The notes below the pieces were generated by a model that ran no database searches, was not told where the DNA came from, and saw only the letters and a program-made list of their open reading frames with translations. This document shows positions 14,501 to 28,800 of a DNA stretch of 64,000 nucleotides, one piece after another (the first letter of the stretch is position 1; every line of letters starts with the position of its first letter). Origin of the DNA: Datnioides undecimradiatus (Eukaryota > Chordata > Actinopteri > Lobotiformes > Datnioididae); assembly GCA_008933995.1 (NCBI GenBank), contig WARS01000026.1, forward strand, positions 4,850,501 to 4,914,500, given 5' to 3'. Position numbers and translations under genes: made by a program.

Positions 14501-17500
14501 CATTCATCTGCCTCTAATGGCACTTTGTGGAGGCTGGTTTAAAGGCCGGATCACTGTAATTTGCCCTGTGTCTCCAGAGAACAACAGCCAGCTAAAGCTA
14601 ATAGAGGGACAGAAAGAAGAAGAAGATGAAGAAGAATAACAAGAAGAGAGTGAACAAATCATGTGCACTGACTGAGAGAGTCTGCACATGTGTGTATGTA
14701 TACAAGTGGATGGAAAGGATTAACGTCACAGCTGTCACCCTTTGTCATCTCTCTTCCTTCCCTCGACTCTTCCCATCACCTCTTACCCTCCCGCCTTCAC
14801 TGTGCCTCTCTCCTCCCTCACCTCCGCCTCTCCCTCTCTGCTATTCTCCTCAGTTTTCCTCTTTATCTTCCCCTAAAGTCCTCCACCCACTTCACTCTGC
14901 CTTCCCCTCTGTCTCTCTCTGTGCTTGCTGTGCCATTCTTCTGACAAGGCAAGCAAGTTACTGTAATGGCTCATTTAATCCTAATGCCGTTAGTTTATAC
15001 TGCCTTATTAGGGGCTCAGCTCCTGTTTGGTCTTTAATTTAATCTAATTTGGCTCCATTGATAGACAAATCTCATACTCCTTCTAAGTTATTGTTCAATA
15101 CATTGTTCACAGAGTGGCATGGAAATCTACAGTAATGAACTGGCCAGCCATTACCCACAAGAAAATGAATGATAATCACGCCTCTCCATCCTTTAATAAC
15201 CCTTCACTCTTCTCCCTCATCTTCATCTCTCCACTATGACCTTCCTCCACTCTCCAAGGTCACCCATCACTCTCTGTTGTGGCACTGCCAACAAACAGCT
15301 TGTGTGGAGCCAAGACTCTTTCAATCAGGCTGCCATTACTGCAGAGCTGCCAAATAAGCAACCTCTTTCTATTATCGCCATTTTCTTTTGTCTCACATGA
15401 ACGTCTTAATCATGGTGTGCCATAACAGTTCTTTGTGTGTGATACTGCGTAGTGTAAACAGTCAGCGGGCTGCACCACGTGGTGCCACGGGGGAGGACAG
15501 TCTGAGTGTTGTGGCGAGGACTGGATCCAAGGGTACAGATGGAGAACGGATAGACTCCTAGCAGGGGTGGCTTGCCTCGCTCACCACGACTGATAGCATC
15601 TTTATCGCACACTTATCGCAGCACCAGCACCCAAGTACACTATGAACTGTTCAGTTCCTGCAATGCAGCCCTGAGCAGTCAACCTAATCATCAGCTATTT
15701 GTTTGTCTGTCTTGCGTATTATCTGATTTGACACTTCATCAATCTGCATTTGTCTGTCCACAGCCCATCTGGGTACTGGGAGGCTCTGTTCAGCTTCTTG
15801 TTGTGGTATTCTGTCCATCTGTCCTGCTGACTGGCCCTTCCATATGGGCCGCTGGTCACATAATTAACAAAATGGAGATATTTTTTGTAGGAACAGGTTC
15901 AGTGATTCAGGCATTGGTGGTTTTTGTTGGGATGTGTGATTGGTGAATCTTGATTGGCGTGTTAACTCCATGTCTCAGTCTGTGTATAGGCCTGACCACA
16001 TGGTGCATGGTAATTTTTCTCCCATTCTGACACATGGCCCCCTCTCTGCCCCTCCCTCTCACTTCTCCCCTCGCCCCCCCCCTTTTATCTTTCAGAGAGG
16101 AGACCAGCAGGAGGGCGTGGACCTGGCTTAAAGAAGACAGTGAAGAAAAAACAGAGAAGACAGGAGGAACCAAAGACGTACGAGGCAAAGCTGAGGCCTC
16201 CTGCAAAATAGCCTCACACTTGCATGAGTGTGTGTGTGTGTGAGGTTGCCCTCCGTGCGCGTCTTACTGTATGTGTGTGTGTGTGTGTGAGCAGGTGGGA
16301 CTTTGATGGGACACTGAGCAATGCCTCACACACAGCGACAGCAGGTTGGCAGTAGGGGGCAGTGCTCCTCACGCCTCCTCCCCTTTCTCCTCCTCCTCTC
16401 CCTCGCTGCCCAGCCCAGCCAAGCAGCCATACACATACCCTCCAACTGTGAGTACAGATTCATATCGTACCATTCATAACAATGGTAGCTGAAAGCTTCC
16501 ATGAGGTTCAAAGATCTATTTGTTGTGTTAATTACATTGTTGGTTCATCAAAGCATGCTAATAAAGATCTTTCATCATGATTAATTAGTGCAAATCAGCA
16601 GAGTGAACATGTGTTTTCGCTTTCAGTAACCTCAATATTCAGGGTTGGATTGTGCTATTATACTCGAAATAGTACACTGTCTGAGGTTTCTTTGGTTTGC
16701 ACTCATCTGTGCCTGTGGTGTGTCTAATTACTTTGTAATTGATCCCCTCATACGGCATTGATTAGTCCCACTATTGATCTGGTTTCCTTGGTGCAAACCA
16801 AAATCTGACTGGGGAGTAATTTAATCAACAATTGAGTTACACAACAAAAATCCAGCAACATTTTTCCCTCACTTGCTCTCATTTATTCCTCCTCCTCAAT
16901 GCAATATGTGGGCATTAGAAATACAGCTGAGCTTGTGGCCCTGCAGGGAAATTGATCTTCATCTCCTCTGCCTCTGCCGGCCTGCCCACAGAGCTCCAAT
17001 GGAGAAAGAGAGACACAAGGAGAGACAGAGAGAGGGAGAATATTGTTTCCACTGCTGCTTCTGTTGTTCACTCTTTATATGATTACTTTCAGTGAATCAC
17101 AGTCCTTCACCACCCACACAGCTTTCAGCAGTGTGTGTACAAACAAGCAGATGCACATGCATGAGCTCATATAGACATAACCTCGTAAATGCTGATGAGA
17201 TGCAGTAAATCTCCTGGTTGAATCCTCAAAGGGGCGAGGTGACGCAGAGGTGAGAGGGCAGAGGAGGATGACAGGAGGATGTTGATGAGGAGGAAGGAGG
17301 AGAGGGTCAAAAATGTGAAAGGTCAAGGTGTCCCCTGCCTTTCAATTAGCGAGCCTCTGCCATGTCAATGAGAGTCACCAAGGCAGTGATCGGGATCAAT
17401 AAAGGAGATGCTTTAGAATCTGTGTCAAGGAGGCCGGGGTTAAAAGCTACGCCCCATTACAGGAGATATAACACTGCTTTATCGTCCATGTATCATAATT

Positions 17501-17522
17501 GTTGTTCAATTGTAAGTGAAAC

Positions 17523-17524
<2 letters not shown>

Positions 17525-17577
<53 letters not shown>
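17525..17577. repeat. (TATC)n tetranucleotide microsatellite
   Basis: About 13 uninterrupted copies of the TATC tetranucleotide (GATA on the other strand) in non-coding DNA. Confidence 0.95.
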
Positions 17578-19293
17578 GAGACTAAAATCTTTTTTCCCTT
17601 TGCCTTTTGTCTTGCCACCACTGTGGACTAACAGACCACATAAGTGATCGTAAGTGCTTTTACCTTCATTGACGTCTATCTGTCTTAATGCAGGTGCTGG
17701 CAAAGCTTGTTGCAAACGCTGTCATTATGCCAGAGAGGTTATTTTCCATCGGGCACACAGTAAAAGTCCTGTCACATTGTGCTGCACTTAAATGAATCTG
17801 GGATTAGTGTGCACTTGCAATGTTTTGCTTGTGTGCGTGCTATTGTGCACGTGTGTTTATAGGATGAGTATGTGTCACTGTGTTCTACTGTGCACATGCG
17901 CCTCTCTCTGTGCACCTCTTTCTGTATGTGGTTGTGCTTTTAGCCTCATTGGCTCCCAATAGGTGAGATCCCCATAGGAGCAGGGAGGAGGAAGTGTGAG
18001 GAGCTGCTGTCTGCAAGGAGACAGATCAAAGACACAGGGAAATAAAGAGGAGTTAAAGCACTAAGCACCAGCTCCTCTCCTCCTCCTTTGCCAATAATGG
18101 AGCAGTGCCTGCAGCCTGAACTTCAATTTGATCAGCTGAGGAAATGGGCTTATTCCATCTATCAGTGGGAATTCTTTCATTAAATCCTCTCACTCTCCCT
18201 ATCTGTCTCTTTCTGAATCTCTGTGAATCTACCTCTTGTTTGTTTTTCCCCCACTACCTTTGTCTCCCTCTGTTTTTTTGCTGCTCTGCATGTGCTCTCT
18301 TTTCACTGCACTTCTCTCCATCTCCCCAGTCGGCTTAGCTCTCCATCCCCTATTGCCTTCTTCTCATCTACCGCAACACCCCCAATGTCCTCCATAACCA
18401 ATTCTGCTTCATAATGTAAATTCATCCCCAACTGTGGTCCTGTCTTCCTTTCCTTAAAGTCAAATTAAAGACTGAACCAACAAGTATCAAACTGTGACCT
18501 CTATTCCACTGCAGCCTGTGTGTGTAGTTACTGAATCTCTGTGGAGAAAAAGATTTAAATTTCTGTCTATAAGTATTGAAAAGCAGAACATAAAAACATG
18601 ACATGGGCCATAAAGCATGTGGAGAAATCAAACACGCTGGTTCAATACAGTACTCACATCAAATCACAGCATGTTGGTCTTTATGAGTCTGTTACCGAGG
18701 CTTTGCTTTATGGCTGTTATGGACAGCCGTGACATAGGAAGAGAAACCCCTCTTCTGGTGGTCATTACTTTTTTCCTCGCAAAATCCCTGCTTCATTTCC
18801 CCACTGACTCGTTCCAATGCTCTTCCTGTCTCTCAGTCTCACTGGGAGCACCGCACCGTATATCTATTTTACATGAACTCTTCCTTTTACATTATGCTAT
18901 ATCAATTTCCTCTCATCTCAACCCATTTTCTGTTCTCTTACTCTTTCCTCGGCCTACATTTCATCTCTTTCTCTTGGGAGTCTTTTTAAGTGATATTGAC
19001 TGAATAATCTTATCGGCAGCTGTTAAACTATGAAAATGAGTGGTATCTCTGGATATTCTGTGCTGTTTGCTAAGCCATTTCCAATAGGCACAGAGAGATG
19101 TGTGCTAAGGTTGACATGTGTGAGTTATTACAGCAGCATGCAGAATGAAAGCAGGTCATGTGAAGACTGCAGCACCCTCTCAAGTGTGTGCATGCATCGC
19201 TATCTATTTAAAACATATAGTGTGTGTAAAAGCACAAGCACACCTGCTTTTTTTTATTTTTACTGTTTTTATGAATATTTTTGTTCTTTGCAG

Positions 19294-19407
19294 TCAAGAG
19301 ACCTCCAGTGATCACCACACAGCCAGAGTCTGTCACTGTCTTTAGTGTTGAAGACCTCGTCATGAGCTGTGAGGCTTCTGGCAACCCTTTACCCATGTTA
19401 GTCAGCA

Positions 19408-19470
<63 letters not shown>

Positions 19471-20679
19471 ACACATACACACACAGATCCTCACAAACAC
19501 ATTAAGTCTGGAGATGCTATATTAGTCATAGAGGTGCTGAGCTGCTAGTTATCGTTTTAGACAACTGAGAACAGTGACCTTCCTTATCCTTGTTCAGCTG
19601 ACATCTACATATTAGTATTACATGAGAGCACAGATTCTCCCAGTCAGAGTTCTCATTTCAACAAGGGATAAATGTCATTAAGCCCTCGAGCAATCTTTTC
19701 AAAGTGTCTTAGCGGCTCTGAAGTGGAAAACTCCAATTGCCATGGAAAAGATGAATATCGCAATTACGCAGCACAAGCTTATGAGTCCCACTGGGGCATC
19801 TTGTGTAAATTTTGTAGTTATTCACTGGTGTCCTCAAATTCACTGACATGTAAGGACATCTTGTATGTGTTAAAAAGACTTTTCAAAGTGGTGGAAGTAA
19901 TTTCTTTAGTTTTCTATATTTGAGTGAACCCTCTGCCATCAATGTTACTGATTTTTCTGTCTTTGCTCAAGTTTCCGATGGACAAAGGATGGAGAGGAGT
20001 TTGACCCAGGCAGTGACCCAGAGCTGAAGGTTTCTGAGGGCTCTGGCTCATATGCATTCTACACTCTCAGTAACACTATGGACACCCTGAAGCAATACCA
20101 AGGAAAATATGTCTGCTACGCATCCAATGAGCTGGGAACAGCCGTCTCTAACGAGGCCATACTCACCACTGATGGTAAGACCACGCTAACAGCTAATTCG
20201 TCCTAAAGCACCACTGACCAGTGACTGAGAAAGAGTCATTACAATTTGACTCTTAAATATTCAGATTCCACCACGCTCAGTGAGTTTTGGCTGATTTGTA
20301 ATCATTTGAAAGACGGCTCACAATGCTTGAAACAGCATTAAACTAATCAAAATTCCTCTGATATGTTTTCAAACAAGATGCAGCACATCAGAGTACCTAA
20401 ATGCCTTTTGTAGATATCAGTTTCAGCGTTAGAGATCCTCTAAATGCCTTCAAGGACCAGATTAGAAGCACGTGGTGTTGTCGCTTCGTTTTATCAGTAC
20501 TAACAGAGCAATTTACAAAGCTGTGAGTGGAGCCTGCTTGTAAACCTTTTCCTTGCCCTCCTTTATAAAGAGCTCATTTGTTAGCAGATGGAGGCTCACA
20601 CTGAGAGCTCCCCATACTGCAACCCAGAACATAATTACATGCAATAGCATGATAATCAGCATATATTCACATACACACA

Positions 20680-20720
<41 letters not shown>

Positions 20721-23700
20721 GCCCCTGGGCAAAAGTAAAGAGCACCTCCATGGATCCATCCACCTGTGTGACTGACTCTCTCCTGAGCGACCTCCTTCCT
20801 TCACAGTTTCCCTGACAACGGTTTCCCCAGAAACGCTCTTGAGTTGATGTCATGTGAAGCACTCTTCAGTAGCTCCTGTGGGGTTATCAACAATGAGCAG
20901 AGGTGGGGTGGGTGAGGGTGGGGTGCAAACACATATGACTCACAAATAATGTCATTCCACTTCTGCAAGACAAAAGACAACCTGGCGCCTTCTCTGAGCA
21001 TGTTTCCCTTCAAATCCTTGAAGTTCTTCTGAGGGTTCCTCAGCATTATAAATAATACTCCTTGTCTGCTGCATTGTGTGTTTAAGTTGACTTGAGATTT
21101 GGATTTGCCCCAGGAAATCTTGACATGACAAAGTAAATGTGTGTGCAGGTGGTCATGTACATGTTTGTATACACTTGTGTGTAACCATACAGACTAACAG
21201 GTGTGTGTTTTCCTCACTTGCCTCCTTCTAGCTCCTCCATCCCAGCAGAAAGAAAAAAAGGTCAGTCTGAAGTCTGAAGAGGGAAACAGTATGGTTCTGA
21301 GGTGTAACCCCCCGCAGAGCTCTATGGAGCCTATCATTCACTGGATGGACTGGAGTGAGTACATTACATCTCCATCTCTCCTTCCGTTACATACTTTGTG
21401 TCTTCTAAATAAATCTGCCAGTTAGACAACCTCTCCATCCTTTTGTTGTCCGCCGTCATCACATTGTGGAGAGGTAGCTGATGATTTATTTCTGATATGA
21501 TATTTTTGGTTCTTCGTGTCAGGAAAATTCTTTTATGCATTTAAATGTCTTCAGCCCCTTTTGCAGAGTGAGCTAAGTCTATTCTTTTTTCTTTTCTCCA
21601 ACAACTCTTTATCATCATTTTTCCATTTCTCTCATCCTATTGTATCTCTATGGCTCCCCCTAATATTTCATCTTACTATTTTATCCTGCTGTTAAGCTCC
21701 TCTTTCTCCCTCCCTTGTTTCTCATTTCTCTGTTGCCTTTGTTTTGTCATAATTTTCCATCTCTCTCACACTCCTTTCCTAACCCTTTCACTCTCTGCAG
21801 AGCTACACCATATCCAGCTTAGTGATCGGGTGGTGGTGGGGAAGGATGGCAACCTATACTTTGCCCATTTGACAACTGAAGACAGCAGGAATGACTACAC
21901 CTGCAATGTCCAGTACCTGGCAACGCGCACCATTCTGGCAAAGGAGCCCATCACTCTTACAGTCAACCCCTGTGAGTTTTGCTCAACATCAGCTAATCTA
22001 AACCAATCTGAAGTGAACTGAGTTGTATATTTAACATCATTTAGCATAAGATGCTTTTATTCAAATTGTAAAGCAATTATGTGCGATGGATTAAGGAGAT
22101 GCAGGACAATTTAATACAAACTGCATTATATGTATTCTTAAATAGTATAACAAATTACAATAAATATATTTTTCTCACTTTTTCGCACCAAAATAAAGTA
22201 ACCACAGAATTAGATTTTTATAACATGAGCACAGCAAGCAGAGTGACATTTTTAGCAACTCTTCTGTAAATAATTAAATTAAGGAAATTTAGCATTATAG
22301 TGCATTTCTCTTAACAGAGCTTTCTTTCAACAGACATAGGGACATAGATGTAAAGAAAGAAGGAGCTAGCAGTTCTGTGAGGCTGTACTTATGGTTAGAG
22401 CTAAATGCCATGACATAGTGTTCACAATGACAATGCTTATTTTACCTGCTAAATCTAATGCTGATGTTTAGCAAGTATAATGCTTATCATCTTTAGCATG
22501 TTAACATTTGCTTATTTTTCATTTTTTTATTTGTTTGTTTTGTAGAGTCCTGTAATTATGTGAGATAACCTTACAGGATGACAATAGCATCCCTTAAAAA
22601 TGTGTATGCTTTCAGTTTTCTTTATGTTAAGAATTATGATAAGCATGTTACAGTAAATTACTAGATCTACAGGTCTATGTATAACATCGACACATCCAGT
22701 GTGATAAATAATCAGCATGATAATTTGTTGAGAATCACTGCGGCCACATAGTTAAACCAAAGTCAGCTCACCATGTGGTGGCATGTTGTGCTGACTGAAG
22801 CAGTGTCACATCCAGTAGACAGTCTTAGAGCCAGCAGGGGGCCCATCACCTCCTCAGTCCAGTGGTAATGAGATGCAGCTCACACTGAGATGTGGCTGCC
22901 AGCATCTGTGGCCCAACTAGAGGTCAGAGAGATGAACGCATGTTAACACGAGACCTCTCTGTATGTGTGTGTCATAGAAAATACAAAGGTAAAATCTTCT
23001 ATATGCAATTTGTGTGTGTGTATGTATCAGAGTCTCCAAAGTGGCTGCTGGGACATCAGCACAGCAATTTGAAAATTGCCAATAAATATGTATGACTCTC
23101 CATTTCCTTTGTGTGTCCACCTCTCGTTCTCTAGCCAACTCTGTACCGTGGAACCGGAGGCCCCAAATGATGAGACCGGCTGGAAGCCACAGCACTTACC
23201 ATGCCCTCAGGGGCCAGACCATTGAGCTTGAGTGCATCGTCCACGGCCTGTGAGTGTCTGTGCGTGCATATGTGTATGTTAGTGCTCCCATCAATAAGAA
23301 AACTTGAGCCGCTACTTCTAATCAATCTTACCTGCCTCCCATTCATCTATCTACCCGCTTCCTACCCCTGTACACTTTCTTCATTCCATCATCTATCCTT
23401 TGCTGTCTCCTGCTGACTCTGCCTCTTTCCATCTACTCATTTTTATGCATGTCTTCTGTTTTCATCCTACATGTCTCTTCCTCTCTGTCTCTCTGTCTCT
23501 CTCTCTCTCTCAATATATCTGTACCACTGTTGCATCTTTTCTTCCTCATTCCTGTTATAACACCCCTACTTCTCTTCAGTCCAACACCCACAGTGTCATG
23601 GCTGAGGAAGGACGGTGAGCTGTCTGAATCTCGGACCACTAAAGACATGTTCGACCGCCGCCTGCGCTTCAGTAATATTTCTGAGAGTGATGCGGGCGAG

Positions 23701-25884
23701 TACCAGTGTATAGCTGAGAACTCCCAGGGGAAGGCAACACATACATACACTGTGACAGTGGAAGGTACATTTCACACATACACTCGTGCATGCATACATA
23801 TGCTATATTGCACTTAAAACAAGGATGACTTTAGCTTGTCTTGTGGTTTTGTTATATAACTTTACTGCCATCTTTTTATTGCATCTTTTGTCAAATGCCT
23901 TCAGAACCAATTTAGCTTTAACACAAAGCATGTGCTGTCATTCACAGGCTTTCTCTGGAGACATGAAAAATTGATAGCACACTATCTTAAGTTTAACAGA
24001 TGAGTTTGGCAATCAGTTGCTTAATTTTTGAGACTTTGATAACTTGTCAGCCGTGACTGCTCAATCTCAACTCACCAGTCTCATTCAGTGCTGCCCTGTG
24101 TACTTTATAACTTAGGAATGTAATAGTTTGCTTGTGCTGTATGCACTTATTTTACTTTCGCCCTTGTAGCGGCTCCCCACTGGACCAATGGGCCAGTCAG
24201 TCAGTTGTATGCCCCAGGTGAGACTGTCAAACTAGACTGCCAGGCGGCTGGCATCCCCTCTCCTACCATCAGCTGGACCATGAATGGGATCCCCCTCTCA
24301 GGTCAGACACAGACTCACCTGCAAACACAAACCTCCGCAGCTCAGATACTGTGCGCATGTTTACAGTGTGTCTTTTAACAGCAACAGACATGGACCCCAG
24401 ACGTACTCTGACAGCGAGCGGCTCTTTAATCCTGAAGGATGTCAACTTTGGAGACACTGCCATCTACCAGTGCCAGGCCACCAACAAGCATGGAACCATC
24501 CTCACCAACACCAATGTCTATGTCATTGGTGAATATTAGTTTTGTACATGCTTCTTATTAATAGAGTTTTGTGCTTGCATCACTGTATGTGTCTCATCTC
24601 TATTTGGGTGTGTTGTTTCAGAGCTGCCCCCGCAGATCCTTACTGAGGATGGGAATATGTACACATTTGCAGAGGGCCAGAAGGCTTTACTGGAGTGTGA
24701 AACATTTGGCTCTCCTAAACCAAAAGTCATATGGTGAGCCATGTAACCACCTTGTTCTTATCCATTTTGCTCTGGGACATTGCACTGTATTTGTAGTATA
24801 TTTCCTAGCAGATTTTCATATCACAAATTTCACAGAGGTGGCATTTTTCCTAGGTAGCTTTTCATATGCATAAATTAACAGTCAAATGCTGTTACATCTG
24901 CGCTGTGACTGAGAAATTTGTGTGGCAGGTATCCAACCAGGCTTTGTTCTTTCTGGTGAAATAGGCAAAGTAGCAAGTGAATAGTGAATTCATCAGCACC
25001 TGCAATTCCCTGAAAGGTTTTTTTCCCTAGATATACTTGCCAAGTGTCTGATGTGTGATTGTTTGTGTATGTCTTTTCCAGGGAGAGTTCCAGCACCTCC
25101 TCCCTTCTGGCAGATCCCAGAGTTAACCTGCTCACCAATGGGGGACTTGAGATCTCTAATGTCGCCCACGATGATGAGGGTACCTACACCTGCAGTGTAC
25201 AGAACAGCAACTTGTCTGTCACTGCCGAGCTGGAAGTGCTCAGTGAGTGAGACACTGTGTCACTTAGCAGCTGATGTTATTTGCACCTCATGCAGCTTGT
25301 CTGAGCATGGTATGTCTCCTTGTGTTCTCCTCCAGACAGGACAGTCATCCTGTCACCTCCACAGGCTCTGAAGGTGCAGGCTGGAAATACAGCAATCTTT
25401 ACTTGCCTGTCCTTTGTTGACCCCAAACTTGGCTCTCCCCTCATCCAGTGGAGGAAGAATGATCAGAAGCTCTTTGAGTCCCACAGTGATGAAAAGTAAG
25501 ACTATATTCTTTATTATTATGATATATATAATTATATTATTTTAATTTCAAAGCCTAAGCAGGGACAGTTTCTGCAAATTAGCTTCAGCCATTGACATTT
25601 CACCTATTTCTATCACTGTTTATATGTATTTTACTAACAAACAAATATGGTGACAAAAACAAGAAGGAGGATAACATAATGAGGTCACGGCTACCATGAT
25701 GATTCATTATAAAAGGCAGGAGGAAGATGATGATAACAGTTATGATCATATTTCCTCAGATACACATTTGAAGGACCAGACCTGATAATAGCTAATGTGG
25801 AACCAGGTGACGAGGGTGTGTACACCTGTCAAGTCATCACAAGGCTGGATATGGCAGAAGCAAGTGGCACCCTCATATTATGCG
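19294..25884 (+). CDS. l1cam: l1cam exons for Ig domains 1-6
   Basis: Exons: 19294-19396 and 19972-20174 (Ig1); 21232-21354 and 21801-21971 (Ig2); 23135-23249 and 23580-23764 (Ig3); 24170-24301 and 24382-24528 (Ig4); 24622-24733 and 25082-25242 (Ig5); 25336-25495 and 25760-25884 (Ig6). Each pair holds the first Ig cysteine and core tryptophan (for example VMSCEASG then FRWTKDG in Ig1) and the late cysteine in a YxC motif (YVCYAS, YTCNVQ, YQCIAE, YQCQAT, YTCSVQ, YTCQVI). The Ig2 stretch [12 protein letters not shown] and the Ig4 stretch [13 protein letters not shown] are typical of L1. In Ig6 the mammalian WRGDG is replaced by WRKND, so the RGD integrin site is absent. All introns have GT-AG ends; the second Ig1 exon uses an AAG acceptor. 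Confidence 0.93.
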
Positions 25885-28800
25885 GTAAGATCACTGATTA
25901 TATACTGTTCAATCAAAAACCAGGAAGTGTCTGAGACAGAAAATACAGTTTTTATATTTTTCTTTAAATCAGAGAGGCCTATTTGTTTGAACTTGAAATA
26001 GCTGTAGTAATAATATTATTGCTGTCCCATTGCAGATCGTCCAGACCCTCCCGTCCTCCTTCAGATTACTGATGCTAAGCATCGATCAGTCACCCTCAGC
26101 TGGACTCCTGAAGACGATCACAACAGCCCTGTGCAAGGTTTAGTACTGACAAAAATACACACACACACCTGCCTCGTTCTCTCTGGTTTTCTTAATGTTA
26201 AAACTTCTTGTATAGAAGGAGTAATTAGATTTTTTGCATTTTAAGAAAATGCATAATTTTTTATTAGTGAGACTTTGTGAGGGTATGTGTGGTGGTGAGA
26301 AGTGTTTGTCCTGGGGTATCTTCTGTTCTCATATGACTGACCTTGTACGTGAACTGAACATACCCCAATCCAAAGGTAAACAGACTTAGGACAAACACTT
26401 CTCGCCACCACGTGTGCAAAGATATGCACACACATGTACGTACACACAAATACAAAGATAAAATGTTCAATCTTGTCTACCTCCAGCACTCCAACAACAA
26501 ACCCATATCATTTATCTCCCTCTGGCAAAATGAAAGGCGGCTCTGTTTTCATTACTGGGACAGAATTATTATTTGATCTGCAGCATCAGACCTTTGTAAA
26601 GCTCAAAGTGTCCCTGAGTGTTTATTTATGATGTTTCTATTGCTTCCTCTTTGTTTACCTCCTGTCAATCCCCATCTGTCTTTGACTCTTTCTTTCTCTA
26701 CAGAATATGTGATTGAGTTTGAGGACCAAGGACTGAAAGAGAGGGGCTGGGAAGAGCTGAAGAGAGTTGAAGGAAACAAGAAGCATGCTAACCTCCCTTT
26801 GTGGCCTTACATGTCCTACCGTTTCCGTGTCATTGCCATCAATGATGTGGGCATGAGTGACCCCAGCAAGCCGTCTGAAATCCACAACACACCTGCTGAA
26901 GGTAAGAGCCATTGTAATCACAAGTTTTCACTCTCAAAATGACCCCCAAACAATGCTGCACTGAACTTGTTTCCAACCACAGCTCCAGACAGTAACCCTG
27001 AAGATGTTAGGAGTGAGTCCACAGACCCGGACACTCTGGTCATTGCCTGGGAGGTACATCTGATACCTGAATGTACAATTATTAGAATCAGATAATTGTT
27101 TAAAAAAGGTTTTGTGCTTTAGCAGCTGCTGTTCCTATCACTGCAGAATATGGACAAACGTAACTTCAACGGACCTGACTTCAAGTACAAGGTGCTGTGG
27201 AGGCGAGTGGTGGGCAACGGGCCCACCTGGCACACCAACTACACAACTGCCCCACCATTCATTGTCACTGATATCGACAAGTTTTCTGCCTTTGAGATCA
27301 AAGTTCAAGCTGTGAATGAGAAAGGGGAGGGACCTGAGCCAGACCCTGTCATAGGGTACTCAGGAGAAGATGGTAAAATATATTTTAAAAATTGCTTTCA
27401 GTGAAAAACCTTCACCCTCTATGGGAATATTTCTACTTGTTATAGTTCTCATATATCACCTTGTCACTGTCATTCAGTTCCACTGGAGGCTCCAATGGAT
27501 GTGGGTGTTTTACTGATGAACAGCACTACCATCAGGGTGACTTGGGCAGCAATAGAGAAAGAGACGGTCAGAGGACACCTACTGGGATACAAGGTACCGA
27601 TGCTGTATTTCCTCTGTTGTTTGGCCTCACATATTCAGCCCCCGTCCTCATAAATAATACATACATTGTGTTTGCACCCAGATCTTCGCTTGGCAAAGGC
27701 TTCAAAATTCTCTGTAGTTTCAAGGTTGTGAAGAATGAAGCCTTTTTTATTTTAGATAATCTTACCTTCAGAATCATCACACTACAGTTGCACTGCTTCC
27801 CTTGCTCTGTTTTAAGTCTGTGATGCATGTACGACTCATCACCAAAGATGTACTCTTTGTGCTTTTCAGTCTGATTTTAGAAAACCCAGGTTTATTGCTT
27901 CTAGATAAAAATGTCTGTGAACATGTCTTCAAGTGTAATTGCATCATCCAAAATGGTTTTGATATGGAGTTCATTAATTATAAGACGTGTGAAATGTTTC
28001 AAATTTCAAATGATTCTTGGTGTTCAGATCTACTTGACCAGAATGGGCTCCAGGGGCCACCACAGAGCCCGGAGGGCCAGGGAGCCAGAGAGCACTGTTG
28101 TGGTTGAGACTGGGGCCAACGAGGAGAGGAGAGTGATCAGTGATCTCAGACCATACTCCCATTATGCCCTGGCCGTTACTGTATTCAACAGCAAAGGAGA
28201 GGGACCCCCCTCTGACGCACTGTACTTCAAGACTCATGAGGGAGGTGAGAATGAGAAAAGGTCGATGGTAGAAGGATGTGTGCAACAAAGCTGAAATGGG
28301 AAGAGGTAGATAGATGAAGTGAGTGAAGAGCTTTAATTACTGACAGGGAGATACAAATATGGAGCAAGATGGGAGGAAGGGAGGGGTGGATAGTGGGTAA
28401 CAATGTAAGAAATAGCGGTGATATCCAGAGAATGACTGGGTGAAGGACTCTGAATGGAAGATGGGTAAAACTGAGGCAGGGACAGATGCTATTCAGCAGG
28501 CAGGTGTTAGTAGGTCAGCAACATGAGATCAAAATAATATAAATCCTGAATAAAATTTAATGTGGCCTGTTTGTGTTGCTGCTAGTTCCTGGTCCTCCCT
28601 CCTCCCTTGTGCTGGACAGCCCATCAGAGACAGAAATGACCCTCCATTGGACACCGCCCGATCAGCCCAATGGAGTTCTCATTGGATACCTGCTGCAGTA
28701 CCAACAGGGTGAGCCTTGCTTATGGCATCATCAAACAAAGTAACCAATGTCAGGCAGAGAAATTCTTCTGTATCAAAGCCATCACTAAAGACATCAGTAA

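Larger units (their letters stand above)
1..19293. other. Non-coding stretch 5' of the L1 Ig1 exon
   Basis: I see no exon here that I can support. Open frames are short, overlap on both strands, or consist of CT/GA/CA-rich low-complexity sequence. The stretch contains microsatellites (listed separately), many polypurine/polypyrimidine tracts and one perfect X-box-like palindrome at 11,479-11,492. The first coding exon found downstream starts with two bases of a split codon in the Ig1 domain. An exon with the L1 start codon and signal peptide must therefore lie in this stretch or left of the window. Vertebrate L1 genes often have a long first intron, so much of this may be intron 1. That placement is inference. 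Confidence 0.6.

Noticed and set aside
18617-19003. 128-codon open frame shortly upstream of the Ig1 exon
   Set aside because: Considered as a signal-peptide exon of l1cam. It has a hydrophobic patch but no clear donor of the right phase and no L1-like sequence.
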